From Phymorhynchus buccinoides (lineage: Eukaryota > Mollusca > Gastropoda > Neogastropoda > Raphitomidae), in contig CM065697.1 of assembly GCA_017654935.2 (NCBI GenBank), positions 47,590,763-47,654,762 of the forward strand: 64,000 bases of DNA. The letters run 5' to 3'. The notes beneath the pieces are model-generated. The model had not been told where the DNA came from and ran no database searches. It worked only from the letters and a program-made list of their open reading frames with translations. A program made the position numbers and the translations under genes. Below are positions 49,003-59,311 of this stretch, piece by piece; the stretch's first letter is position 1; each line of letters opens with the position of its first letter.

Positions 49003-49165
49003 TAATTTATTGACTGTTCTGTCTGTAAACGGAAATGTGACCAGAAAATATCCGAGGACCAACGTTACGTATCTTCCTCTGGAAACCAATTTGAAGCCAA
49101 AACAATGAAATCTATTGACTGTTCTGTCTGTAAAACGAAATGTGACCAGAACATTTCTGAGGATC
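49003..49165. repeat. Tandem copies (about 100 bp) flanking the Tc1-like insertion
   Basis: ATTGACTGTTCTGTCTGTAA occurs at about 49012 and again at about 49113, with the GTTACGTATCTTCCTCTGGA block between. Together with 47318-47366 this makes roughly two units. Confidence 0.85.
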
Positions 49166-49377
49166 AACGAAAGGAAATGTTTCGGCTATTTCATACTTTT
49201 GAATCTTCTGATAAGCATAAAGACTGTATATGTTCACATGTTACGGAGAAAAAACAACCCAAAGCCATGTCTTAAATAATGATGAAAATACACCATGTGA
49301 GAAGTCGCATTTACCATCTAACTGTTGGACAAAATAAGAGCGTGTCTGTAAACGGTTCTTTATGGCTACCATCGCCA

Positions 49378-49465
49378 TAGGGATTAAGATTAAAATTATA
49401 GCCCAGTCGACAACAAAGGCCATGTCAGGGTTGTCACCACGTTAAATCTTACCACGTATTCTCGC
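49378..49465 (+). repeat. Dispersed SINE-like repeat, copy 1 of 3
   Basis: Begins GGATTAAGATTAAAATTATA and contains GTCGACAACAAAGGCCATGT, ending near ACCACGTATT. Relatives are at 52545-52650 and 53370-53470. Non-coding. Confidence 0.75.
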
Positions 49466-49628
49466 CATAGGGCATGGGTTTACTGATCACGCCTTGCAAA
49501 ACAGCAAAGGGGGGGTTATTCATTGGAAAAGACAATCGTGGGTGCCACATTCTACACAATAAAACCCCACACACTGCCTACGTAAGAGCAAAGAACCACA
49601 TGAGCTCTTTTCCTGCATTGTCATCCCA

Positions 49629-50115
49629 TTATACGTGGAGAGAGAGAAAAAAAAAAAAAAATCTCTGTAAAACTCCATTTAATGGAGTTTTACGTCCTCT
49701 TGGTCTGAATCAGACACATATGGGACATTTGTAAATACAAATATGGTGGGAACAATACTGGAGGCAATGCCCGGAGGCAGTACGAAACCAGTAAAGTCCC
49801 GATTTTTTAAATTAATACAGATAAGATGCAGCGGTGACCACGCTTCTGTTAAACTTCATCGGCTATGGTACCGCCACAAGTATACCTTGCCCCATTATAC
49901 GTGGAGAGAGAGAGAGAAAATTGAGTTTTACGTCCTCTTGGTATGAATCAGACACATATGGGACATTTGTAAATACAAATATGGTGGGAACAATACTGGA
50001 GGCAATGCCCGGAGGCAGTACGAAACCAGTAAAGTCCCGATTTTTAAAATTAATACAGATAGCTGTAGCGGTGACCACGCCTCAGTTAAACCTCATCGAC
50101 TATGGCACCTGATGC
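49629..50115. repeat. Direct duplication of about 255 bp
   Basis: CATTATACGTGGAGAGAGAG starts copies at about 49629 and 49892; each contains TGAATCAGACACATATGGGA and the GGCAATGCCCGGAGG core shared with 25836-25995 and 58660-58715. A third partial start is at about 50115. Confidence 0.85.
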
Positions 50116-50369
50116 CATTATACGTGGAAAGATAGCCAAAGAAGGTATCTTGACCCAGATTTGAACGTGACAAAGATGAATGAAATGCATGAGAAAGAAT
50201 GTCAACAAAAAGTCGTTCAATCCGAGTCTTGAATGACATAGCAGCATCTTTAATAAGTGTTTTAATTTGTCATTTCATGTCCCCAAAAAGGACCAACGTG
50301 GTGCAGGTAAAATGTACCAGATGAAAAAGAAACAAAACGGCATTACCGAGGAAAACGAATAGAGCATTT
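50116..50369. other. No gene seen
   Basis: Unique sequence, nothing recognised. Confidence 0.45.
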
Positions 50370-50495
50370 GCCACGCGCCGGTGACCTTGAATTTAACTGA
50401 GTTGAATTAGAGAGGCCAGCGCAACTCGGGCAGAATGAGCTCGGGCAAATTAGTAGTCTAGTATAGTGAACGAACACTCGTGGCAAACGCCCTAT
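50370..50495 (-). repeat. Inverted copy of the repeat at 35195-35360
   Basis: Reverse complement of the 35195-35360 repeat (GGGCAAATTAGTAGTCTAGT near 50443), with small differences. Confidence 0.75.
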
Positions 50496-50607
50496 TGCGA
50501 CTCAAGCAGCACATCTACGAAAAGAAAGGGCTTGCTTAGAAAAAGAAAAGACTAACAGAAGTTGGTCCCTTCTTGTTTTTGTATGAATCGGGCGTGCTTG
50601 TGTATGA

Positions 50608-50609
<2 letters not shown>

Positions 50610-50691
<82 letters not shown>

Positions 50692-50835
50692 GAGTGTGTG
50701 TGTGGGGGGGGGGAGGGGGGAAGCGTGCCGTGTCGCGTGTGAAGGTGTGTGTGTTGTGTGCGAGTGTGTTGTATGTACGGGGAGAGAGGGGGGGTGTGGG
50801 GGGGGGGGTTGTGGGGGGGGGGGGGTGTTAGTGGT
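50610..50835. repeat. (GT)n followed by G-rich low-complexity sequence
   Basis: (GT)n at 50611-50687, then poly-G and GGGGTGT-type runs to about 50830; potentially G-quadruplex forming. Confidence 0.93.
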
Positions 50836-52387
50836 GTGTGGGTGGGTGTTGAGACGAGGGTTAGTGAGATACTACGTTTGTGCGTGTGAGCATGCGATCC
50901 GTGTGTGCATGTATAGGTGTTTATAGGTGTGTGTTTTTCTGTCACGTGGGTGATGCGTAGATAATTGGTTATGTCTGTGCATGCATGTTCATGTGTCAGA
51001 TGTTATTGAGGAATTGAGTTTATGTGTGAATATTTTATGACGCTTTAATGAAGCCCTTTATTACTACTTTTAATTATTTGTTATTGTAAACGCCTTGAGC
51101 TCCAGGCTTTGTCAGGAGGTAAGTGCGTCCTAAATGTACAGTATTATTATAAAGACAAAAGCAAACCCGTCATTACTGCGGTCATGCAGGCATTCCGTCA
51201 GGCTCTATGTGGACTGGTCAGCAAGCTCTACTATAAGCGAAAGTTCGTTCAAGGTTGGTTTTACGTCTAATTAGGCGTTGCCTCTTATAGACAGTTAAAA
51301 GCGCAAGTTGTCCATGTACAAGTTTATACTCGTTAACTGACGGAACTGGAATCTGCTACAATTGGAGCGAGGTCGAGGGCCACCGTGGATCGTGTGAAAT
51401 TTCAGCCTGTGTTTTTATGTACCTGTCCTACTAAACTACAGTGATTCTGATTTTCTGATTTTGTTGCGGTGTGGGGGTCAGAACCGTAATCAATACTTAA
51501 CTGCGGCTTGAAGCATGCTGTCACCGTCCTTCCTAATATTCAGACGATTACCCAGACATTCTTAGAAAGCGGCTGTGGGAGTGTAACAGCATGCATTGGG
51601 CCATATCTCATGTTAAAAAGTACAACATAAATATAACTACGATAGAGCCAACTGGACCTTATTCCAGTTTATCCTCAGCAAATATTCTACAGAAAATGTT
51701 TTCCATATTGATTTTGAAACCCATTACGATAATACATTAAACTATCCTATATGCATGTCAGTTGTCAATATCATCAGTATGTTAATGTCCCATATGTATC
51801 TGTTCTCATTTTTCCGTAGAGATTAGGTCAAATTTGATGTCTTGAGTACACAGAGTCCAGGGTGGCTGATCAAAAAATTTGGAATCGTCACATATGACAC
51901 CTGCATCAATATCCGCCTCTTCCAGATGAGGAAGGATGCGAATGCCCAGAGGTGGAATACTGGAAGGATTATCTTCATATTTCTTCTGGAAAAGTGGATT
52001 CATCACAGTCATAGTTCAAGTCGGAAAACAATCATGGCGATACATTGTTTGTTAAAACCTAGCGTTCATTCTTCCGATGATTTCTATTTCTGAACTTTCT
52101 GTATCTGCCTATCTGCCTTTTCTTACAGCTTGTTTTTTTTTTTTCATGTTCATGTGTTGTACGCACTTTTTGCTTGTAATTTTAAATAAACTATACTAGG
52201 AAGGTTACAAGTCATTCCACGTTTGTTTTCTTTTGATGAAAATGGAAACTGTCAAAGTGACACTCACATACCAACCACACACAGAGAGTGCATAGATGAT
52301 GACCAAGCAGCACTTCTGGCACATAAAATAAATTAGCGACTGAAGAAAAAAATCTAATTAAAAAAAAATCTGTTTTTCAGTGATGAA

Positions 52388-52390
<3 letters not shown>
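50836..52390. other. No gene seen; one retroposon tail at about 51060-51160
   Basis: TTGTAAACGCCTTGAGCTCC, then a few variants and ATTATTAT, resembles the common 3' tail of LINEs/SINEs. The rest is unique sequence with no domain recognised. Confidence 0.5.
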
Positions 52391-52446
<56 letters not shown>

Positions 52447-52462
52447 GTGTGTAGGTGTGTGT
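52391..52462. repeat. (GT)n microsatellite
   Basis: About 27 GT units followed by GTAGGTGT variants. Confidence 0.95.
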
Positions 52463-52544
52463 GTATTTATTTATTATGTATATTTCTATAGCGCTTATTC
52501 ATCAAAGCTCCAAGCATGTATGTGTATGTGTATTTGTATGTGTT

Positions 52545-52650
52545 AAGATTAAGATTAAAATCGTAGCCCCGTCGACAGCAAAGGCCATTTCAGGGCTGTC
52601 ACCACGTTGCATCATACCACGTTACATCTCACCACGTATTAAAAAGAGAT
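52545..52650 (+). repeat. Dispersed SINE-like repeat, copy 2 of 3
   Basis: Same family as 49378-49465 (GATTAAGATTAAAATCGTAG, GTCGACAGCAAAGGCCATTT). Confidence 0.75.
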
Positions 52651-52825
52651 AAAAACATAAGGTAATATTTGTATGTGTACGTGTGTGCGTGTTCACCATA
52701 ATGTGTGTGTGCCCGCTTCATTTTCACTTCAAAATCGATTGTTCTGTAGGCCCATTTTAAATCGAAATTCACGAGTCCGTTTCTTTTTCAGCTTCAGGGA
52801 CCATTATTTCAGCGAGGACAATTTG

Positions 52826-53335
52826 CTGGGGGACGCATACCTCAGACGGAGAATGATGGACAAAGGGTGGGCGCACACCCTGATCATCCAGGGGTTCCCC
52901 TCATGAACAATCTCCTGCGCAGCCTTGATGACCACATGCGAAGACAGATCATTGCTGAAGTGAGTATTATGAGGCTGGGGGACGGATACCTCAGACGGAG
53001 AATGATGGGTAGAGGGTGGACGCACACCCTGGTCATCCAGGGGTTCCCCTCATGAACAATCTCCCGCGCAGCCTTGATGACCACATGCGAAGACAGATCT
53101 TTGCTGAAATGAGTATTATGAGGCTGGGGGACAGATACCTCAGACGGAGAATGATGGGTAAAGGGTGGACGCACACCCTGATCATCCAGGGGTTTCCCCT
53201 CATGAACAATCTCCTGCGCAGCCTTGACCACATGCGAACAGATCTTTGCTGAAGTGAGTATTATGAGGATGTCAAGAGTTGAGCCTTGATGACTGCATGC
53301 GAAGGCAGATCTTTGCTGAAGTGAGTATTATGAGG
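52826..53335. repeat. 149-bp tandem repeat, about 3.4 copies
   Basis: Unit begins near ATACCTCAGACGGAGAATGA (52838, 52987, 53136) and includes GATGACCACATGCGAAGACA. The last unit is truncated. Open frames over it differ between strands and are not recognised. Confidence 0.9.
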
Positions 53336-53369
53336 CTGTTAAAGTTGAGCCGCCTATTTTGGGCCATTT

Positions 53370-53470
53370 TAGGATTAAGATTAAAATGATAGCCCCGTCG
53401 ACAGCAAAGGCCATGTCAGGGCTGTCACCATGTTACATCTTACCACGTATTAAAAAGGGATAAAAACAAT
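53370..53470 (+). repeat. Dispersed SINE-like repeat, copy 3 of 3
   Basis: Same family as 49378-49465 and 52545-52650. Confidence 0.75.
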
Positions 53471-53574
53471 TTTGGCCATTATTTACTGCACCAGGCATGC
53501 TGGTTAATAGCTCTCTCTGTGTCTGTGTTTGCCTCTGTGTGTGTGTGTGTCTGAGTAGGTGTGCGTGTGTGCGG

Positions 53575-54690
53575 CCAACTTTGAACTTGTTCATGGGGTG
53601 GCTGGAGTCCCAGCTGCTGGAAGGCAGCCCTGTGCCTATCTCCGAGGAGTTTTGGCGACGTTTCATTGATGACATTTTCCTCCTCTGGGCGGGCACGGAG
53701 CAAGAACTACAACAATTCTTCGACCATCTCAACAGTTTCCACCCGACCATCAAATTCACTGCATCTTCTTCGACGGAACAAATCCCCTTCCTCGATGTCA
53801 TGGTATACTTAAAGAACGGTTTTCTATGCACTGATATCTACACAAAACCTACTCTCACCAGTACCTCCACCGCCAATCATGCCACCCAAACCATTCACAG
53901 GAACATCCCCTATAGTCAATTTATCCGTGCTCGCCGAATCTGCTCCAGTCCGGAATGCTTCGACAAAAGAATAACAGAAATGAAACTACAGTTCAAACGA
54001 AGAGGATACCCAGAACAATTGCTGAATGGGGCAGCTGAACGAGCGAGGAACACACCCCGCAGCCTCACCCTACAATACGGAGAGAAGAAGAGCAAGTCAC
54101 GGCTGCCTCTGGTGGTCACTCACCACCCCGGGAACCCGCCACTGCGACGCTGGTAGACTGACCTCCAGCCCCTGCTCCACCCCAGCCGGCGGCTGCAGCA
54201 GGCAATGCCAGAGCCTCCCCTCCTGGCGGAACGATGCTGCAGGTCCATAAGAAACATGATAATGCCGTCGACATTACCCAACCCACCAGTCCCTGACGCT
54301 GGATGCTGGAGATGCTCAGGGAAGTGCATCATATGCAAGGAACACCTGCAGCAGACAGACACCTTCAGGAGTCAGGCCACTGGGGAAGCATTCATGATTC
54401 GACACAATCTTGGATGCGACTCTAAGAACATAGTGTACCTTCTCTACACACAATACATAGGGCAAGCCAAAAACACTCCGCACACGATTCTACCAACACA
54501 GATCAAACATCAACAAAAACACTGGCACACACGTCACACGCCACTTCAATCAGCCAAATCACAAAATCCAAAACATGAAATGTGTCGTGGTGGAGAGGGT
54601 CCACTCCTTGACGGTGGAGGCCCTCCTCAGACGGGAAACGTCGGGTCTGAACACCCTGGAGTGACCAGCCCGGCAGCCTTCCTGTCTTCT
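53575..54690 (+). pseudogene. Penelope-like retroelement fragment: end of reverse transcriptase plus GIY-YIG endonuclease, frameshifted
   Basis: The first frame (to 54156) carries the RT palm motif RRFIDDIFLLW (about 53657-53690) and the downstream IPFLDVMVYLKNG segment typical of Penelope-like RTs. The frame breaks near 54150. A second frame (54205 on) has the Cys-rich CWRCSGKCIICKEHLQ linker and the GIY-YIG-type start (NIVYLL ... QYIGQ, near 54435-54465). Another break near 54477 separates this from the remaining endonuclease helix (near 54480-54660). The element would copy itself by target-primed reverse transcription. This copy lacks the N-terminal RT motifs and is broken at least twice. 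Its 5' flank is (GT)n-rich simple repeat. Confidence 0.85.
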
Positions 54691-54799
54691 AGCGTCATCC
54701 CGGTTCGCCCTCAGCATCCCCCTCCAATGATGAACTGTAACAGCAATGCTTCGTCTACCTTCCCCTCCCCCGCGTGTGGTAGGACTTTACATTAGGGTT

Positions 54800-56215
54800 G
54801 TGTATTTCCCTTACCTTCCCCATTCCCTCATGTGGGATGAATGTTGTTTGGGATGGTGACACCTCCCCTACCTTCCCCTTTCCCTCATGTGGGATGAATG
54901 TTTTTGGGATGGTGGACCTCCCCCACCTTCCCCTTTCCCTCATGAGGGATGGATGGTGTTCCGGATGGTGGACCTTCCCCACCTTCCCCATGTGGGATGA
55001 ATGTCGTTTGGGATGGTGGACCTCCCCACCTTCCCCTTTCCCTCATGTGGGATGAATGTTGTTTGGGATGGTGGACCTTCCCCACCTCCCCCTCTCCCTC
55101 ATGTGGGATGACTTGTTTGGGATGGTGCATCTCCCCCACCCACCTTCCCCTTTCCCTCATGTGGGATGAATGTTGTTTGGGATGGTGCACCTCCCCCACC
55201 TCCCCCTTTCCCTCATGTGGGATGAATGTCGTTTGGGATGGTGGACCTCTCCCCACCTTCCCCTTTCCCTCATGTGGGATGAATGTCGTTTGGGATGGTG
55301 GACCTTCCCCACCTTCCCCTTTCCCTCATGTGGGATGAATGTCGTTTGGGATGGTGGACCTCTCCCACCTTCCCCTTTCCCTCATGTGGGATGACTCGTT
55401 TGGGATGGTGCATCTCACCCCCCCCCCCCACACTTCCCCTTATGTGGGATGACTTGTTTGGGATGGTGGACCTTCCCCTCTCCCTCATGTGGGATGAATG
55501 TTGTTTGGGATGGTGCACCTCCCCCCCCCCCCCTTTCCCTCATGTGGGATGAATGTTGTTTGGGATGGTGGACCTTCCCCTCTCCCTCATGTGGGATGAA
55601 TGTTGTTTGGGATGGTGGACCTTCCCCTTTCCCTCATGTGGGATGAATGTGGTTTGGGATGGTGGACCTTCCCCACCCACCTTCCCCTTTCCCTCATGTG
55701 GGATGAATGTTGTTTGGGATGGTGGACCTTCCCCACCTCCCCCTTTCCCTCATGTGGGATGAATGGTGTTTGGGATGGTGGACCTTCCCCATTGCCTCAT
55801 GTGGGATGAATGGTGTTTGGGATGGTGGACCTTCCCCACCTCCCCCTCTCCCTCATGTGGGATGAATGTTGTTTGGGATGGTGGACCTTCCCCACCTTCC
55901 CCATTCCCTCATGTGGGATGAATGTTGTTTGGGATGGTGTACCTCCCCCACCTCCCCCTTTCCCTCATGTGGGATGAATGTTGTTTGGGATGGTGGACCT
56001 CCCCCACCTTCCCCTTTCCCTCATGAGGGATGAATGGTGTTTGGGATGGTGGACCTTCCACACCTTCCCCATTGCCTCATGTGGAATGAATGGTGTTTGG
56101 GATGGTGGACCTTCCCCACCTTCCCCTTTCCCTCATGTGGGATGAATGGTGTTTGGGATGGTGGACCTCCCCCACTCCCTCATGTGGGATGAGTACATTT
56201 TGGGACTGCATACCT
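54800..56215. repeat. 56-bp satellite, about 25 copies (left arm)
   Basis: Unit contains CCCTCATGTGGGATGAATGT and TTTGGGATGGTGGACCT, separated by a pyrimidine-rich block of variable length. Inverse copy at 62030-63440. Confidence 0.95.
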
Positions 56216-57334
56216 CCTTCCCCTGCTTCCCCTTCCCCCGATGTGGGATGGCGGTATAGTAGGATTGGTTGTCTCCCCTGCTTGTTCGATTCAACCTATA
56301 AGTATGGCGACATCAACGTTGGAATTTGAGCCCACCTACCTCCCCCATTCCTCTCCATACATCGTCACATTAACATTGGGTGCTGTGCCTCCCCTACTGT
56401 TTCATTTACCCCGATGATATGTGACTTATGTCGGAATTGTTTGCTGCCCCTACCAATCTCCCCCATCTCCCACGTTTGTCGTAGCATCAATATCAGGATT
56501 TGGTACCACCGCTACATCGCTCATTCCCCCACTTTTTGTGGCATTTACATCCTGAATGTTTAATCTTCTCTAGCATTTCCTTGCTATTGGAACATTGTGA
56601 CATGAAGTTTATGATTCCCCCTCCCCGCCCCCCTTGTGCGATTACCTTGGTCATCGGATGCATCTGTGATAATGTTTGCGTTTTTGCACATCACTTGGAA
56701 TCATTTTTTGGATGCTACAGTATATGCGTTGTATAGAGTAATCAATTGACATACCGAAAGGAAGACACTTAGCTGCATGCAGAACTACAGTTCCATATAA
56801 TTTTGTGTGCATGCACATACAAAACCCCCTCCATACACACACACACACACACACACGCACTCACACACATGTGCACACACAAACGCGCGCTCACGTACAA
56901 CACACACACACACACACACGATCACTCCTCTACTCACACACTTAAATGTACACAGAGACAAACAGATAATATGTGTTCCACCTTCCTTCTCTCCTTCCAC
57001 TTCGATCATTAAAGTAATAATCACAGTTGCTATCTTTTTTGCACTTGAGTTCTTGTCAAACTAACTGTCCCCATTTTACCGTGGTTTATTGTTTGTGGCA
57101 CAAGCCACAAACCTATAACTCACTTTGTCGGTCGGTCGGTCGGTCTGTCGGTCCAAAATTGTCGCACTTCAAAGTGAGGCTGCACTTCAAATTGAGGCTG
57201 CTCTTTAAAATAATGTTTCGTTTTCAATTGTCGCACGCCACAAACGATTGCGATTTCTGTTTACTTGAGTTTTTTGTCAAACCTTTGAGCACTTATATTT
57301 TAGTTTGCTATTTATTTCAATCCCTGTACACCTG
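56216..57334. other. No gene seen; CA-rich at 56838-56930
   Basis: Pyrimidine-rich degenerate extension of the satellite to about 56640, then unique sequence, (CA)n and a GGTC tetramer run at about 57129-57145. No coding signal. Confidence 0.5.
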
Positions 57335-57339
57335 GTCAG

Positions 57340-57425
57340 AGTGAAATAAACAGTCCCCAGCGAGGAAGACGAGATAGCTCGTCGAAATATTGGGAAAAAG
57401 AACCCAACTTGTTCGTCTGTTTGTT
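57340..57425 (+). other. Hammerhead-like core and hairpin pair, possible Penelope-type motif
   Basis: GACGAG-ATAG-CTCGTC (57368-57383) forms a perfect 6-bp stem followed at once by GAAA (57384-57387) and a second stem TTGGG/CCCAA (57390-57394 with 57403-57407). Hammerhead ribozymes have CUGANGA, stem II, GAAA, stem III. Here the expected CUGANGA is AGCGAGGA, one or two changes away, so self-cleavage is doubtful. Confidence 0.35.
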
Positions 57426-57436
57426 TTCCGTTCTGT

Positions 57437-57604
57437 ATATATATATAATTATATATATATATATACGAGTGAGTGAGTGAGTGAGTGAGTGAATATGTGT
57501 GCGTGCGTGTGTGTGTGTGTGTGTGTGTGCGTGTGCGTGTGTGTGTGTGTGTGAGTGCGCGTGCGCGCACGTGTGTGTGTGTGTGCGTGTGTGTGTGTCT
57601 GCCT
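57437..57604. repeat. (TA)n, GAGT and (GT)n microsatellite cluster
   Basis: (TA)n at 57437-57465, (GAGT)n at 57467-57490 and GT/GTGC at 57495-57600. The inverse is at 60655-60810. Confidence 0.93.
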
Positions 57605-58365
57605 GTATGTATATTGGTTTTCTGAAAACCATCTGGTAGATTTTTTTTTCCAGTTTGGAACAGGGTTCGACACCCCCTTCCTAAAGGTCCCCGGTTTCAG
57701 TTTTGATGACCCTGCCAACCTTGACCTAGAAGTTTGACACTGAAAAAGTAAATTTCTTGTAGGAGCCATGTGCATAGTTATATTTATGGAGCTATGATCT
57801 CCAAAACTACTAGTAGGCATATTGCCGTATGGTAATTTTAACAGTGATGCACATTTTTGGACCCCTAATCGGACAATGCGTCCTGCTCAGCATCATCAAT
57901 AAAACAAATGTCCCGTACTTGCTGTTTCAAAAGGACGCGAGATAATACTGCCCCAAACGATTAAACGCCATACAAATGCGCAGCAAGTTATTAATGTAAA
58001 ATTTAGCAAAATATCCTTTGTACAACAATGTGGATTACGAAAAATAAATATCACCACCACCACACAACCACCCCCTCTTCATAAGCAGTCATCAAATGAG
58101 CAGCTTATGACGCATATTTCACCTCCAGGGGGCAGTCTGGGCGTAGCCAGTAGCCTACTGGTTTGGCTGCCCCCCCTGGCGGTGAAATCAGCGTCCTTAA
58201 ACCATTTAATCACACACTGTTCAAGCAAAAGAAGATTATGTGCTGTCTGCCTTCTTACAAAAGTAATAGGACGCAAGTCTGCGTCAACAGTAATACAACC
58301 GGACCCCCTGGGGTCAAGACAATAATTATGACATTTGCAATTTTAATAGGTTATTGGCCGAAAAT
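57605..58365. other. No gene seen
   Basis: Unique sequence shared, inverted, with about 59935-60650. Short frames only. Confidence 0.5.
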
Positions 58366-58407
58366 AGAGAGAGAGAGAGAGAGAGGAGAGATGAGAGAGA
58401 GAGAGAT

Positions 58408-58449
<42 letters not shown>
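58366..58449. repeat. (GA)n microsatellite
   Basis: GA-rich run; its inverse in the right arm (59855-59920) is shorter and interrupted. Confidence 0.95.
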
Positions 58450-58451
<2 letters not shown>

Positions 58452-58544
58452 CCCACACGTACTTTTTGAACTTAAAGACCCTCCACGTCACGTGTCACAT
58501 TCCCTCTTATGCTTGAAATATTTCTTTAGATTTCTTACCAGCTA

Positions 58545-59008
58545 AAAGAGGGAAAAACACGTGATAACCATGCTTTTCACACGTGATGTGGTGGGTCTTA
58601 ACCATTTTACTTCTAACTATAAATTGCATGCGACACGCACAAACTTACCCCCAGCATCTTGTGGGCATTGCCTCCAGTATTGTTCCCACCATCTTTGTAT
58701 TTACAAATGCCCCACATGGCCGAAAGACCCTATTTTCACATTCCAACTTACCCCAAATCGGCCGTGTGTGAAACGCGACGCACACACGACAAAAGCCTTT
58801 GTTAGAGGACGACACACCTACCCGGCAACCTTACTGACCTCTACACCCGCCCCCCAACCACCACCACCACCACCACCAACAACGGACTGGCCAACAATCA
58901 ACAGGTTGGACCAATCACAATGCTACCTTCACCACACACCCACCCCCTCCCTCTCTCTCCGTCTTCGGTCAACCTGTCCGGACCAAGCCTCGGGAAAACG
59001 GGGCGTTT
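58545..59008. repeat. Dispersed repeat block near the palindrome centre (left)
   Basis: AAAGAGGGAAAAACACGTGA near 58545 resembles 12645, and GGGCATTGCCTCCAGTATTG near 58663 belongs to the family at 25836 and 49741. Both parts recur inverted at 59570-59765. Confidence 0.7.
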
Positions 59009-59311
59009 ATCTCCCCCTACTTCACTTGCCCCTCCTCTTTGAACATACATAATTTCGATGTACTATTAAGAGAAGGGTCCCTTTTAATAGAACATCGGAA
59101 CAGAGGGGGGACTGCCTCATCTTTCTCGGGTCTATCCTACAAGGCCGATAAACGTATGTCCCAAAAGAGCGCATCTCAATCATAATTCTTTAATTTCAAA
59201 ATCTACGAGAAAACACAGCACATAAAATAATTCCATTTCATAAAATCAACACACATATGCGCTTTTTCTTTAACGCCTGACGCATTGACGTGAGTGTGTA
59301 TCGCCCCGTTT
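59009..59311. other. Spacer at the centre of the inverted duplication
   Basis: About 300 bp with no inverted partner. No gene is seen; CTATTAAGAGAAGGGTCCCT and CCCTTTTAATAG (59063-59091) make a small hairpin. Confidence 0.75.

Larger units (their letters stand above)
54230..59008 (+). repeat. Left arm of a giant inverted duplication
   Basis: Matches the reverse complement of 59312 to about 63990 along its whole length. It carries, in order, the Penelope-like endonuclease, the 56-bp satellite, CA-rich and unique blocks and repeat fragments. This arm has cleaner periodicities and longer microsatellites than the right arm. Confidence 0.9.

Noticed and set aside
54798..55809. Repeated MWDECRLGWWTSP-type frames in the 56-bp satellite
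   Set aside because: Frames shift between units because unit length varies; no coherent protein.
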